A stretch of 64,000 nt of DNA from Calamus simplicifolius (taxonomy: Eukaryota; Streptophyta; Magnoliopsida; Arecales; Arecaceae): NCBI GenBank assembly GCA_900491605.1, contig UESW01004425.1:91778-155777 (forward strand), in the 5' to 3' direction. Numbering within the stretch: the stretch's first letter is position 1; the number at the start of each line of letters is the position of its first letter. Below the pieces are notes generated by a model. The model had not been told where the DNA came from, did not search any database, and was given only the letters and a program-made list of their open reading frames with translations. A program made the translations under genes and the position numbers. Positions 49,690 to 61,075 of this stretch are shown here, piece after piece.

Positions 49690-50330
49690 CTTCGTACCTT
49701 GGCAGGGCCAAGTAAAAGATCCTTCGGGCCTCGGCACAGCTAACCAGAGTTTTCTTCAAATCTTGGCATGGTCAAGCCCTCTCTGTACCTTGGTAGGGCC
49801 AAGTAAAAGATCCTCCAAGCCTCGGCACAGCCGATCAAAGTTTTCTCCAAACTTCGGCATGGCCGAGCCTTCTCCGTACCTTAACAGGGCCAAGTAAAAG
49901 ATCTTCTGGGCCTTGGCACAGCCGATCGAAGTTTTCTAAGAACCTCGGCATGGCCGAGCTTTCTTCGTACCTTTACAGGGCCAAGTAAAAGATCCTTTGG
50001 GCCTCGACACAGCCGACCGAAGTTTTCTTCGGACTCGCATGACCGAGCCTTCTTCGTACCTTGGTAGGGCCAAGTAAAAGGTTCTCCAAACCTCGGCACA
50101 ACCGATCGAAGTTTTCTTCGAACCTCGGCATGACTGAGCCTTCTCCATACCTTGGTAGGGCCAAGTAAAAGATCCTCCGGGCCTCGGCATAGCCGACCAG
50201 AGTTTTCTCTGAACCTCGGCATAGTCGAGCCTTCTCCATACCTTGGCAGGGCTAAGTAAAAAATCTTTTGGGCCTTGGCATAGCCATCGTCGGTTTCCAA
50301 AACATGAATAAAGGCAAAAGGCTGACCACG
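49690..50330 (+). repeat. Tandem array, 91-bp unit, near the 3' LTR
   Basis: The marker agtaaaa falls at 49711, 49802, 49893, 49984, 50073, 50164 and 50255, giving seven copies at 91 bp (one of 89). Each copy holds cctcggca, a short variable part, ggccgagccttct, gtaccttggcagggccaa and agatcct. Overlapping minus-strand open frames here are shadows of the repeat. Such arrays lie between pol and the 3' LTR in Tat-type elements. Confidence 0.9.
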
Positions 50331-50427
50331 AAGGACATCATGATGCGCCTTTGCGGGTTTGAACCTTCCTAATAAAATCAAGTCATTTGAGACTCTACTC
50401 TCTATGTCCGAACCCATGCTTCGGACT

Positions 50428-50442
50428 AGGGAGTGAGGGGCA
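50428..50442 (+). other. Polypurine tract
   Basis: The sequence agggagtgaggggca ends exactly where the 3' LTR begins (tgtaatat). This is the expected priming site for plus-strand DNA synthesis. Confidence 0.8.
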
Positions 50443-51689
50443 TGTAATATGGGAGAAAATCATTACCGTATCAGTAAACGTTCATGGCAACTGATGGGGC
50501 CAATCAACCCCATGGGCAATGGTGATCGTACTTGGGCCGGATCCCCCAGTCGGGGTTGGCTTCGGCAAGTCGGCCTCGATTCTCATTGGCCTCGCCCATC
50601 ATCGCCAGCCACACCCATCCTTGCCGGCGTTGGCTCATCCTAGTCGGCCTCGGCAAGTCGGCCTCAATTCTTGTCGGCCTCGCCCATCGTCACTGGCCTC
50701 GCCCATCCTCATCGACCTTGACTCGTCCTAGTCGGCCTCAATTCTCGCCGGCCTCGCCCATCCTCACCGGCCTCGGCTTGTCCTAGGCGGCCCCGGCTTC
50801 CCAAGGCAGCTTCCTCATGGACTCGGCCATAGCTTCCTAGGCGACCTCGCCTTCTCTAGGCGGCCCTAGCTTCCTAGGTGGCCTCGCCTCCTCAGTCGGC
50901 CTCAGTTTCTGAATTCGACCCCAGCTCCTAGGCGGCCCAAGCTTCCTAGGCAGCCTCACCTTCTATACTTGACTCCTAGTAGTCATCGACCTCGACAAGT
51001 CGGCGTCAGCCCCAGTGTCAGCCTCTACTCGGCCTCGACTCCTATTCGACCTCGGCCTCGGCCTCGACTTCTACTCGCCCTGACCTCGAATCCTATTCAG
51101 TGTCGGCACCGACCCTAGGATCGGTCTTTCCCAATGGGATCTTCAGTGGTACAGTTCCTAACGGCCATCACGTTAGCCACCTTCACACCTTCGCAAGAAT
51201 ATCATCGCTACCACATACCACACTGAATATTCTAAAGGATGAACCTCCCTATTTATGGAGATATCAAATTAAACTTCCTTAAATGAAATGGGAGTCAAAT
51301 ATGACCCTCCGACCATGATTAATGGAGTTTCGGACTGAAATTGATCAATTACCAATCCCGTAATTGACAGGATTTTGATATCAGCTCCCTTAAAACATGC
51401 TTAAAAAATCAGCTAACGACTCGCCATCTTAATGGCATGCAAATACCACATCCCTGGACCCTCTAAGTATGCTTTTTTTTTTAAGACACAACTTGAGCAT
51501 GGGCGATTAGAGCATCCTTCTATGAGAACCTTCTCCTTTTATCTGCTCGCTAGAAGGCGTCAGAGGTCTTCTACAAGGATCACCTCCTGTGATTGAGGAC
51601 TTGTCTTGCAAGTTCATCAGCCATGAGATCATCGTTCTGATTTTGATCGATCTCGTTCCCAAGCCAAAGAACAAAAATCAGCAGCAACA
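50443..51689 (+). repeat. 3' LTR of the gypsy element
   Basis: Starts tgtaatatgggagaaaat and ends gcagcaaca. It is 1247 bp against 1395 bp for the 5' LTR; most of the difference lies in the number of cggcctcg-type subrepeats. Confidence 0.9.
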
Positions 51690-51694
51690 TATCC

Positions 51695-53289
51695 TTTTAT
51701 TGGACTTTTGAAAAAAAGATCAAATAAAGATTTCACTTAATGATACCATATCATATACATTATATATATATATATCTAAAATTGAAGGAATGGATTGAGT
51801 GAGGAAGGAAAAGAGTCTAGTAGTTTTGGCAAAGGAAGATAGTTTTTGCATCAAAGTCTAATAAGATGGGTAAAATGTATAAGAGGTGAGATATAAGGGT
51901 AAGAAAAAGAAAAGCCATTTGATGCATTAATTCAAGAAAGGCATATACTTTTATGAAGGACCCTTTTAACTTTATTTGTATATATTAATAAGTTAAATAA
52001 AAAATATGAACCTATTTTATAATTCTATATTATATATTTTAAAATTTAAAATATTAATTTTAAAATAAAAATAAGGAAAACAATAAATACATGTATTGTT
52101 TTAAATTTTTAAAAGAACTTAACTAATTTGAAATTGTAATTAAAAAATATGAAATTACAAAAAGGATTTAAAGAGTTAATATTTCTTTAAAAAATATATA
52201 GAATATATGTGTGTGATGCAATTTTATGACTTTTTTTTTTTTAAAGTAAACTTATTTTGTAACCAATCTTATTTGTATTTCATTTTTCTTTTTTTAATTT
52301 TTTAAAGAGTAAATATAAATAGAGTTATAAAGTTTATGTCATTGTCAGATAGTTGTAATCTTCGTTAGCCTACTAGCTTTCAGCAACAAAATCCCATAAT
52401 ATGATGAAATCTGATTTCTTCTATATCAAACTAAATAGATTATGGTTTGGAAAACAATTCTCAAAGCTTTATGTTAAAAAAAATGACTAGATTGATGATT
52501 TGATTTATTTATTTATTTTATTTATTCTAAATATTTTTATTCACAAAATAAACTTTAGATTATTATAAATAATAAAATTTAAAAATGTTAAATGTTTCCA
52601 AGCATGCTACATGAAAAGAAAAGTTTTGCTTTATGATGGGAACCTTCTTGTCATATTTCACCTCGATAGTTTTAGTCATAAAATGAATTTTGTATTATTT
52701 TTAAATAATAAAATTAAAAATTAAATGTTGCTACAAAGAGAAGCTTTGATTTTATGGTGGAACCTTATGATTATATTCTTTTAGGTGATTTTATTCGTGG
52801 CATAAAATTTGGACTGATGTTAAATAAATAAAATTTAAAAACTATTAATGCTGCTATACACATGGTTTGAAAATGATGGATGTTTCTGTGAATAAATTTT
52901 AGATTGTTATTAAATAATAGAATTAAAAAATTATTAAATGCTACTTGGCGTAAAGCTTTACTTTTATGAAATAATAAAATTTAAAAATTATTAAATGTTG
53001 CTGTATACGTTATATGAAAGAGAAACTTTGTTTTTATTGTAGGAATCTTCTCATTATATTTTTTTGAAAAGATTTTATTATAGAAAATAATTTTGAGCTG
53101 TTGCTAGATAATAAAATTTATAAATTACTAATACTACTTTACTTGTGGCATGAAAAGGAACCTTTACTCTATGGTGGGAATATTTTCAGTTTAACCTTTA
53201 TATATTAGCTTAGTTATTAGTTTGATGGGGTTTTTTTTTTTCTTTCTTTGTGGCTGACATTATACATTCTTCCACGGCTAAAACGGGGT
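51695..53289. repeat. AT-rich region with degenerate tandem copies
   Basis: No gene. A TA microsatellite lies at about 51754-51773. From about 52560 to 53130 a loose unit recurs: the marker aataaaatt (or aatagaatt) falls at 52571, 52706, 52826, 52915, 52972 and 53109, often preceded by a gattgttattaa-like stretch and followed by aaatgttgct and gaaactttg. Spacing is irregular (57-137 bp), with shortened copies. Confidence 0.55.
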
Positions 53290-53456
53290 TACAAAATGGG
53301 GTGCTTTGAGGATCGTGCACGTCTTCTCTCTGGTTCTCTGTTTGAAGTGCTTTTAGATTCGTGCTTGAATCTTCTTCTTCTCCGATCTCCGGCGTTCTCT
53401 CGTGTCTCCGTCTGAGCTTCCTCCGGGTTTGTTCTTCCCGGCTCCTCCTTCCATCT

Positions 53457-55289
53457 ATGGCGTCTGATGGGGTAGCCGAAGGATGGGCTTCTAGAAGGAA
53501 GGGGATGTCGTCCGATTTCCACTGGGTATCATCGGCTCCATCACCGGCTGTGGTGGCGAGGCTGGAGGCCTCCTTTCTAGAAGTTGTTAGGTTCCCGGTG
53601 ACGGAATTGGAGTCTGAGATCGTTGAATGGCAGTCTAGGGCCGTTCTTGTTCGGTCTTACCAGCGGTGGGTTCCGGCCGAAGCTTTCCTCCGAGAGTTCA
53701 GGCGCGCCGGTGTTCAGGGGGACATCGTCCCTATCAGCTTGGCATTCAGATGCCATATTTTTTGGTTCGAAGATCCGAATGCTTGCTCCCTGGTGTTAAA
53801 TCGGCCATGGACTGTTAATGGGCAAGTTATCGGGACGGAACCATGGAAGTCGGAATTCATCCCGTCGGAGGAATCCATTCCTTCGGCTCTGGTGTGGGTG
53901 AGATTACCTAACTTGCCAATGGAATTCTGGAAGGAGGAGTTCCTCAGGGCGACTTTGGAGACAGCAGGGCAATTCATAAGTGCGGATGCTCCCACGGTGG
54001 CGAAGAACAGAGGAGGCTTCGCTAGGGTTTGTGTACGGATTGATCTCCGTCGTACTCTCCGGCCGGGGACGCGTATTCAGGGAATCCACCAAATTTTCTG
54101 GCAACAGTTCGCGTATGAGAGTCTGGAGGGGATCTGTTCTCTCTGTGGCTCTATTCATTTGAGCGGCCCTTGTTCCTTGTCGTGTGGGAACGTGGATGAG
54201 GTTGCTGCGTCCCGTTCGAACTATGGCCCCTGGATAGCCGCTATTCGTCAACAGAAGATTGCTGTTGATTCCCTGTGGGAGGAGAAGAGGAAGCCTATCT
54301 TGACGGCTCAGGGGGCTTCCAGTTGTTCTGTTCCTGCTCAGCATAACCTTGGGGGGCGTCGATCGGGTGTTGAAGATGCAGAGGGATGGACTTCTCCAGT
54401 GAAGATTGCTCGTAGGAGGGCCCATTCTTCTTCTAAGGTTGTATTGATCCCAGATTCTGCTCCAGTGACTGCTTTGTGTGAGATGAAGCAAGGATGTTCA
54501 GCTAATAAGGGCGTGCCGGGAGTGGTCCAGTGTGCCGGGATCAAGGTCTCTGAGCAGGATCTTGAGAAGGCTGAGCTGAATGGATCCCCTGGGATTAGCC
54601 TGATCGATCCCCTGCCCCCTTCTTTCTCTGAATGTTCAGGTTCAGGGTCTGTGCCGGGAGATACATCATGTGCCGGTTTTAAGGAAAACAAGAGAGCTTT
54701 GATGGTATCAGCATCCTGTGCCAGATCAAATGAAGTTCAGAAGGGCTTTTTGAACTCAGCTAAGGAGGGGTCCCAAGTGAAGGCAAAGACTAATGCTCTG
54801 GTGATAAAGAACCCTTTTGTCTCCCTCGGGTCGAGTATGGCCTCTAGTTCTCTTCAGGGCAGTCGGGATGCTTTTCCTAGTCCCCTTAAAAGGGCCAGAC
54901 CAGTTGATTGCCCGACACCTAGGTCAATTTCTAAATCCGAGAAACGTAAGGGAAAAGGAAAGGCGGTTATTCCTAAAAGCTCTGGGGTGATAATTGGTTC
55001 TCCTGATAGGATGACCCTGCCCCCCTGCTATCAGAAAGGAACCATGGATGTTCATGAGGTTGCCTTCACATCTCTGAAAGCCTCTATATCTGACTCCCCT
55101 TCTATCTCTCGGGTAAATGTATCCCCTACTAAACAGTTGTCTGAAGATGCTCCCATGGAGTCAGTTCTGCAACCAGTATCCAATGATCCGGACCTCAGTC
55201 AGATGTCGAATCAGGATCTCCAGTTGCTGTGTCCTGACTCGGGAGACCTTTCAGATTTGATTATGACGGGAGCTCAGGATGGGATATGA
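53457..55289 (+). CDS. LINE ORF1, DUF4283 gag-like protein with zinc knuckle, intact
   Basis: Open from the ATG at 53457 (an earlier in-frame ATG at 53361 would add 32 residues; the later one matches the start of the sister LINE). It encodes about 610 residues. The DUF4283 domain covers roughly residues 20-220 (RWVPAEAFLREFRR, LNRPWTVNGQVI, VRLPNLPMEFWKEEF, LRPGTRIQGI). A CCHC zinc knuckle, CSLCGSIHLSGPC, follows at residues 227-239 with all four ligands present, unlike the sister copy. The rest is Ser/Pro/Lys-rich and probably disordered. The protein would bind the element's RNA and carry it back to the nucleus. It sits 20 nt ahead of ORF2. Confidence 0.88.
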   Translation: MASDGVAEGWASRRKGMSSDFHWVSSAPSPAVVARLEASFLEVVRFPVTELESEIVEWQSRAVLVRSYQRWVPAEAFLREFRRAGVQGDIVPISLAFRCHIFWFEDPNACSLVLNRPWTVNGQVIGTEPWKSEFIPSEESIPSALVWVRLPNLPMEFWKEEFLRATLETAGQFISADAPTVAKNRGGFARVCVRIDLRRTLRPGTRIQGIHQIFWQQFAYESLEGICSLCGSIHLSGPCSLSCGNVDEVAASRSNYGPWIAAIRQQKIAVDSLWEEKRKPILTAQGASSCSVPAQHNLGGRRSGVEDAEGWTSPVKIARRRAHSSSKVVLIPDSAPVTALCEMKQGCSANKGVPGVVQCAGIKVSEQDLEKAELNGSPGISLIDPLPPSFSECSGSGSVPGDTSCAGFKENKRALMVSASCARSNEVQKGFLNSAKEGSQVKAKTNALVIKNPFVSLGSSMASSSLQGSRDAFPSPLKRARPVDCPTPRSISKSEKRKGKGKAVIPKSSGVIIGSPDRMTLPPCYQKGTMDVHEVAFTSLKASISDSPSISRVNVSPTKQLSEDAPMESVLQPVSNDPDLSQMSNQDLQLLCPDSGDLSDLIMTGAQDGI

Positions 55290-55309
55290 TGTTCCCTTGC
55301 TTTTTAATT

Positions 55310-58300
55310 ATGAAGATTATTATATGGAATGTCCGAGGAGCATTGAAACCATCTTTTCGATCCTCCTTTGGTAGGCTATTGCAGATTCTTGATTTTGATA
55401 TTGTATTTTGTTGGAAACTCGGTTGTCGGGCCTTAGCTTGCAACGTTTTCGGCGTCGGGTCTCCCATGACTGGTCTTCCTATGCTGTTGAAGCTACTGGG
55501 CTATCTGGGGGCATTATGGCTCTCTGGCGGAACCCTGCCATCCGTGTTGATGCTTTTCATCATAATCATCAGCAAGTTGGCCTTGTCATCTCTGAGGGAT
55601 CTTCTCTGCCTTGGCTGCTTCTGGAGTCTATGCCAGCACTGATTTTCATCAGCGGCGCGGTCTCTGGTCGGAGATTCACACGTTATTAGCCCAGGGTTTT
55701 CCGACCCTTATTGCTGGTGATTTCAATTGTATATTGGATGCTTCTGAGAAGCGGGGGGGTCGCCGATTTGCAGATTCTCCGAATTCCATGGAGTTTCGAT
55801 CATTTATCTCTGCGGCGGGTCTTATTGATTTGGGTTATTCTGGGCTGCAGTTTACTTGGTGTAACAACCGAAGCGGGTCTGCTCGAGTGTCGGAGAGATT
55901 GGATTGGGCTTTGGCTTCTTCATCTTGGATGCAGTCCTTTGCCTGTGCTACCAATACCCATCTCCCGCGGATTGCGTCGGACCATTGTCCCCTTCTCATC
56001 TCTACTGAGCGGTCATCACATAGGAAGGGGCCCTTTCGGTTCGAACAGTTTTGGATGCACTATTCTTCAGCCAGATCCTTGATTAGGCAGGTGTGGCATA
56101 TGCCAGTTAGAGGGAATTCTACTTACGTCTCTTCCGTCGATTAGAGCTTGCTAAGCGTAGACTATTATGGTGGCAAAAAAGAGAAGTGGGAAACCTAATG
56201 CAGAATGTCCAGGCGGTGGAAGCTGTCATCTCTACTCTTCAGGTTAAGGAGGATGAGGAGGGTCAGCTATCGGAGATTGATCTTCAGGCTCTAAGGAGTA
56301 ATTTGGCTATGCATCATTCGTTGCTTTGGCAGCAGGAGACTTATTGGCGTCAGCGGTCTCGGATTCAGTGGTTAAAGGAAGGTGATCGCAACACCAGGTT
56401 CTTTCATCAGGCCACTGTTGCCAGGCGTGCGGTCAATCGTATCAGGCGTATTAGTGATGCAGAGGGTACTATACTGGAGGATGAGGGGGCTATTAGAGAG
56501 CAGGTTCTTCATTTCTTTCAGTCTCGCTGGTCGGAAGTCTCTGGCTCTGACTCTCCCATTATCACTGGCACTCGGGATGTTAGAGTTTCGGATAGCGAGA
56601 ATGCTAGCTTGACTCGGGAGGTCTTGGCGGAGGAGATTCGTAATGCTGTTTGGGCTTTGGGACCTGATAAAGCCCCGGGACCAGATGGTTTTCCGCCTTA
56701 TTTCTTCCGCTTCTACTGGGATATTTGGGCAGGATGTTACCTCGGCTATTCAGTCTATTTTCTTCCAGACATATTCCTCTGGATTGGCAGAGGACATTTC
56801 TTGTCCTGATTCCTAAAAAAGCTAATGCTCTGCTTCCTCAACATTATAGGCCGATAAGTTTATGTACCACTCTCTATAAAGTCTGCGCCCGTATTATTGT
56901 TACTCGATTGCAGGGGCTGATTCCTAGGATTATCTCTATGGAGCAGGGTGCCTTTATCCGTGGCCGTATCTCAGATAATGCTCTCATTGCTCAGGAATTT
57001 ATGCATGACCTCCAGCGCGCCTCTCGTCGACAATCTCTTATGGCTGTCCAGTTGGATATGGAGAGAGCTTATGACAGGATGAGTTGGATATTTCTGCGTC
57101 AGTCTTTACAGGCGTTTGATTTTGATGATCATTTCATTGAGTGGATCATGGCGTGTGTCCAAGGGCCCACCTTTTCTATCATCATTAATGGCAGTTCGAC
57201 TGAGTTTTTTTCCTCTGCTGTTGGTCTCCAATAAGGATGTCCTCTCTCTCCATTTCTGTTTGTTCTGTGCGCCGACGACCTGTCTCGTGCTCTTAATCAG
57301 GCGGTTGGAGGATCTTTATTACAACCGTACATGCGGGGCTTCATGGACCTCCTCTAACCCACCTTCTCTTCGCTGACGACTGCATCCTGCTTAGCCCAGC
57401 TTCTGTTCAGAATGCAACCACCTATTCGGCTATCATTCAGGCTTATTGTCGGGCATCGGGTCAACGGATCAACTTACAGAAATCCATCCTCTGTTTCAGC
57501 CCTTCAGTCTCTCCCCGCTGTCGTGCAGCTATTTCCCTGTTGTTAGGGATTTCGACAGTTTCAGATTGCCTGACCTACCTAGGCACCCCTCTTACGGGAC
57601 GTCGGCCCATGCAGCAGGACTTTGGGGACCTTGAGCATTGGATCTCTGCTAGGTTGGACCGATGGCAGGTGTCGGGCCTTTCTATGATGGGACGTATCAC
57701 TTTAATCGTTCTATCCTCACATCGCTCCCTATCTATCTGTTATCCAATGCTCTGATCCCGACTATATTCCTTCGTCGGCTAGAGAGACGTATTCGGGATT
57801 TCTTGTGGGCATCTATGCAGGGAGGTCATGGTATTCATTTATTGGCCTGGGACATGGTCTGTTTGCCGATAAGTGAGGGTGGGTTGGGGATTCAATCCCT
57901 GGTGCTCTGTCGCGAGGCTATCATTGCTAGGCATGCTTCCAGATTCCTGTTGGACCCTCACTGCTTATGGAGTACAGTCATGCGGGGCAGATATGGTGGT
58001 TGGTCTTCGGGTTTGGATGTTATTATCCCTCGTGGTTGTTCCTGTTTATGGCATGCCATCTGCCGGGCCGCCCCGACAGTCATGACTGATATTCACTGGA
58101 TGATAGGGGATGGGAGGTCAGTTGATGTCGTCCAGGACTCTTGGATAGCTGATCTTCCTTATCTCGATGGCCGACTTTTATAAGCTCCGAAGTAGATCCC
58201 ACATTGCATGTCTCTTCTCTGATCAGATAGGAGAGTGCTGCTTGGAACACTACCATGGTTCTACGGTTATTCGGAGTGAGCTTGCTCACCGGATTTTGGC

Positions 58301-59443
58301 CATGCCTCTACCTATTTCTGCTGGGCCGGATCACAGGCTGTGGCATCGATCCTGTCTTCCTTGTGCTCCTACTAGAGAATTGGTGGCCCGCTTCCGTTCT
58401 CAGGCAGTTGGCCTTAGAGATGCTGCTTGGATATGAAGATTGCCTGTTCACCCAAGAATTCAGCTATTCTTGTGGAAGATCAAGTGGATCGCTTACCTAC
58501 TTGCTCTCTTCTGGCTGGTCGGGGCCTCTCCATATTACCTCTCTGTCCGATATGCGGGATGCAGGATGAATCTATTGACCATGTTCTATTTTTATGTTCT
58601 CGTGCATCTCAGATATGGCAGATGATCCATTTTAATCCATGGATGCTGGAGGATGGACCAATCCGGCTTTCCTTCCTGAATGCTCTTCGGTCGCCTTCTC
58701 AGTACGGATCTTATTCTCAGGGAGTATTATCTGCCTATGTGGCTTATCATATTTGGTTGACCAGGAATAAGATTATCTTTGCTGAGGAGACGGTCTCTAC
58801 TCAGGCGATCATCCGTCGTGCTCTCTCTCATGCTCAGGAGTACACTCGCTGTTACCTTACTGTTCACACTGACGAACCTGGCCACTGGGACTCCCCTGCT
58901 GCTTTGGCAGCGAACCGTACCACGGTTTTCATTTCTTGGGTGTCCCCTCCTCCGGGTTATGTCAAAGTGAACTTTGACGGCTCTGTCTCTGATCGTTCTG
59001 CTGGATCAGGTTTTGTCATCCGAGGGTCGAATGGGCAGTTACTAGCAGCTGGCGGTCACAGCTCAATCGACATTTCGGTTCCTATGGCGGAGCTACAGGC
59101 GGCATGGGCTGGTATCACACATGCTGTACGGGATTTGGGTTATCGTCGGCTGATTATTGAGAGTGATTCACTTACGATTATCAGATGGATTACGCGGGAG
59201 GGGGACTCCTATTCTGACCTTAATCCTCTGATTAAAGACATTTTAGTCACTCTTCAGTCTACTAGTGCTTTTCAGATTCAGCATATTTATCGGAAAGTCA
59301 ATGCTGCGGCTGATTATGTTGCTTCTGCTGTCGCTCGCAACCCTGGCCGGTGGATTTGGCATAATGGGATACCTTGTCCTGTCTTATTACAGCAAATTTT
59401 GTACTCAGATGCTTCAGGTTTGACTCGCGCCAGAGTTGTGTGA
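55310..59443 (+). pseudogene. LINE ORF2 (endonuclease, RT, RNase H), frame-shifted
   Basis: Starts MKIIIWNVRGALKPSF. The endonuclease continues over three frames (to about 55405; 55408-55620; 55611-56144) and keeps LIAGDFNCIL and ASDHCPLL. RT pieces: GPDKAPGPDGFPPYFFRF (near 56660), then in a new frame HYRPISLCTTLYKVCARI and LDMERAYDRM (56840-57080). A TAA sits where GLRQGCPLSP is expected (57232). FADD, the catalytic pair, is intact at 57369-57380. A zf-RVT segment with CPICGMQDESIDHVLFLC is followed by RNase H (58955-59330) with FDGS, ELQAAW, IESDS and NAAADY, all acidic residues present. The last 338 codons are open. It is less decayed than the sister copy. Confidence 0.9.
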
Positions 59444-59475
59444 TCGCTCGGCTGTAACAAAAAAAAAGAAAGAAA

Positions 59476-60712
59476 ATCATGAAATAAAACTTATGCGCGC
59501 ATAAATAAATGGGACCATGACCTAAGGGACTACAATATATCAATGCTCTTAGAAGTCACTTAGTGCATTCTTCTACTCGTCTTAGAAGCAGATGGTTGAT
59601 GGTAAAAAAAATTGCTCTCACTTGGCAAGCGTTGTTTCGAATTATTATTTACAGCCAGTCTCTTAGACACTGATAAATTGCCACTAGAAAACATTCACGT
59701 TTCATTCTTTGTCAATGATTTTGTACTCATAATATTCTTATTGGAGTTGCGTCTAACAATGGTAATACCCGACAAACAATTGTTCAGGTTTGCTAACCAG
59801 CTAGCTCTAATTTGAGGGGCCACTTTCTTCTTCCTTATCACGATGTTTTTTCTTAATGAAAAAGGGAAAGCCAGCTGCTACTTTTTTTTTTTTGGAACAA
59901 TGGCAGGTTAAATCACTGAGTAAGCAACATTTGTTCTTCACCCTTGCATGAATCTAGCATTACCCCATTGCCATGGTATCTTCCTTACGTGTGCAAAATA
60001 GCGATGCAGTTTATGCGAGGTTGAGAAGATGATGTGCAAGCGATATTAATTATGTTTCTAATAGAAACTCAAATCATGGAAGCAGATTGGAATTACATAC
60101 CTTTAGTCATTGTTTACTTTTACTTAATTTATTTCTATTATTTACTCAGTTTCTTATACTTATCCCGTATATGTTCTGTGTAGAGAGTAGTGTGTGGACC
60201 AAGCAAAATGAAACCTTTATATGGTTATTGCTCCATGAACAATGACTTTTTAATTACCTACTGTTACCACATCTTAAGCACTATTGAATGGCCATTGGTA
60301 ACTAAATTGCCATCATATATTTAATAACTATTTCAATTGCAAAAGATGAATGGTCATAGAAAACCAAAAGTTTATACCAAAATGGTCATAGAAGACCAAG
60401 AGTTTGCACCACTTAACGTAACAAACTGTTACATTCTCTACTTGTGCAAACATTGATCTACAACTTCATTAAGAAACGAAACACATGAATCATAGAGATA
60501 AGTCTTTTGAATGTGAGTAATATCAACTATGTATATGATGCATTTCACTTCCCAAGATTCATGTGGTAACAACAAACCTTATATTTATTCTTGGTCCAAT
60601 TATGAAATATATTTTTTTCAAACAAATAAAGTTGCGCTTATAAATATAAGAAAATATTTGAATACATAAGAGTTTCATTAATTAATAAACTGAATGTATA
60701 TATACAATTACA
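59476..60712. other. Intergenic, possible copia LTR remnant
   Basis: No gene. Because the copia fragment beyond it points leftward, the part near 60000-60700 could hold what is left of its 3' LTR, but no boundary is visible. A short local duplication (aaatggtcatagaagacc, and atggtcatagaaaacc just before) lies near 60350-60400. Confidence 0.35.
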
Positions 60713-61075
60713 AGGCGGAACGAAGTCCCATTCGTTCTACATGATCCTTAAATTTCATTGGTGGTGGCATGCCTTTAGTCAAAGGATCGCAATCATCAAC
60801 TCATTGCTAATGTGCTCAATGACCACTTTCTTTTCTTTGACACGTTCTCTAATAGCTAAGTACTTAATGTCGATATGCTTGTTTAACTCCCACTTTTATT
60901 ATTCTTAGCCATAAAAATAGCAGCTGAGTTATCACAAAAAAATCTTTAATAGCCTAGAAATAGAATCCATAACTCTAAGCCCAAAAATAAAACTCTTAAA
61001 CCATACATCATGTGAAATAGTCTCAAAACAAGTACGATAATTTTTTGAAACTCAAATTATCTCCCTTCTTGGATT
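60713..61075 (-). pseudogene. Ty1/copia RNase H fragment, antisense
   Basis: Reading leftward: GLRVMDSISRLLKIFCDNSA, then AAIFMAKNNKSGS, a stop, HIDIKYLAIRERVKEKKVVI, EHISNELMI and, after a one-base shift, DPLTKGMPPPMKFKDHVERM. This is the end of a copia polyprotein, the RNase H with its CDN and HIDIKY motifs. Nothing upstream of it is preserved, so it is a truncated relic unrelated in position to the copia element at 6890. Confidence 0.8.

Larger units (their letters stand above)
42285..51689 (+). mobile_element. Complete Ty3/gypsy retrotransposon, Tat-like, dead
   Basis: A 9.4-kb element with two LTRs, a primer site, gag-pol, a 3' tandem array and a polypurine tract, bounded by the 5-bp duplication tatcc (42280-42284 and 51690-51694). 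The order protease, RT, RNase H, integrase is that of gypsy. A second RNase H-like domain after the first, and tandem repeats before the 3' LTR, point to the Tat lineage. Many stops and frameshifts. The LTRs differ visibly and by about 150 bp in length, so the insertion is old. A hAT-like MITE at 48304-48720 was inserted later. Confidence 0.92.
53290..59475 (+). mobile_element. Second L1-type LINE, nearly full length
   Basis: Same family and layout as the element at 15513-21599. Its 5' part shares the wording tggggtgctttgaggatcg against tgtggtgctttaaaaatcg there. It ends in an A-rich tail (59458-59475). ORF1 is open; ORF2 is complete in domain content but frame-shifted. A target duplication could not be recognised, so the 5' border is approximate. 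Confidence 0.88.

Noticed and set aside
49881..50417. Minus-strand frames of up to 178 residues
   Set aside because: Shadows of the 91-bp array; the translated period follows the DNA period.
50449..50786. Overlapping plus-strand frames rich in Ala, Ser, Pro and His
   Set aside because: They lie in the 3' LTR and reflect its cggcctcg subrepeats.
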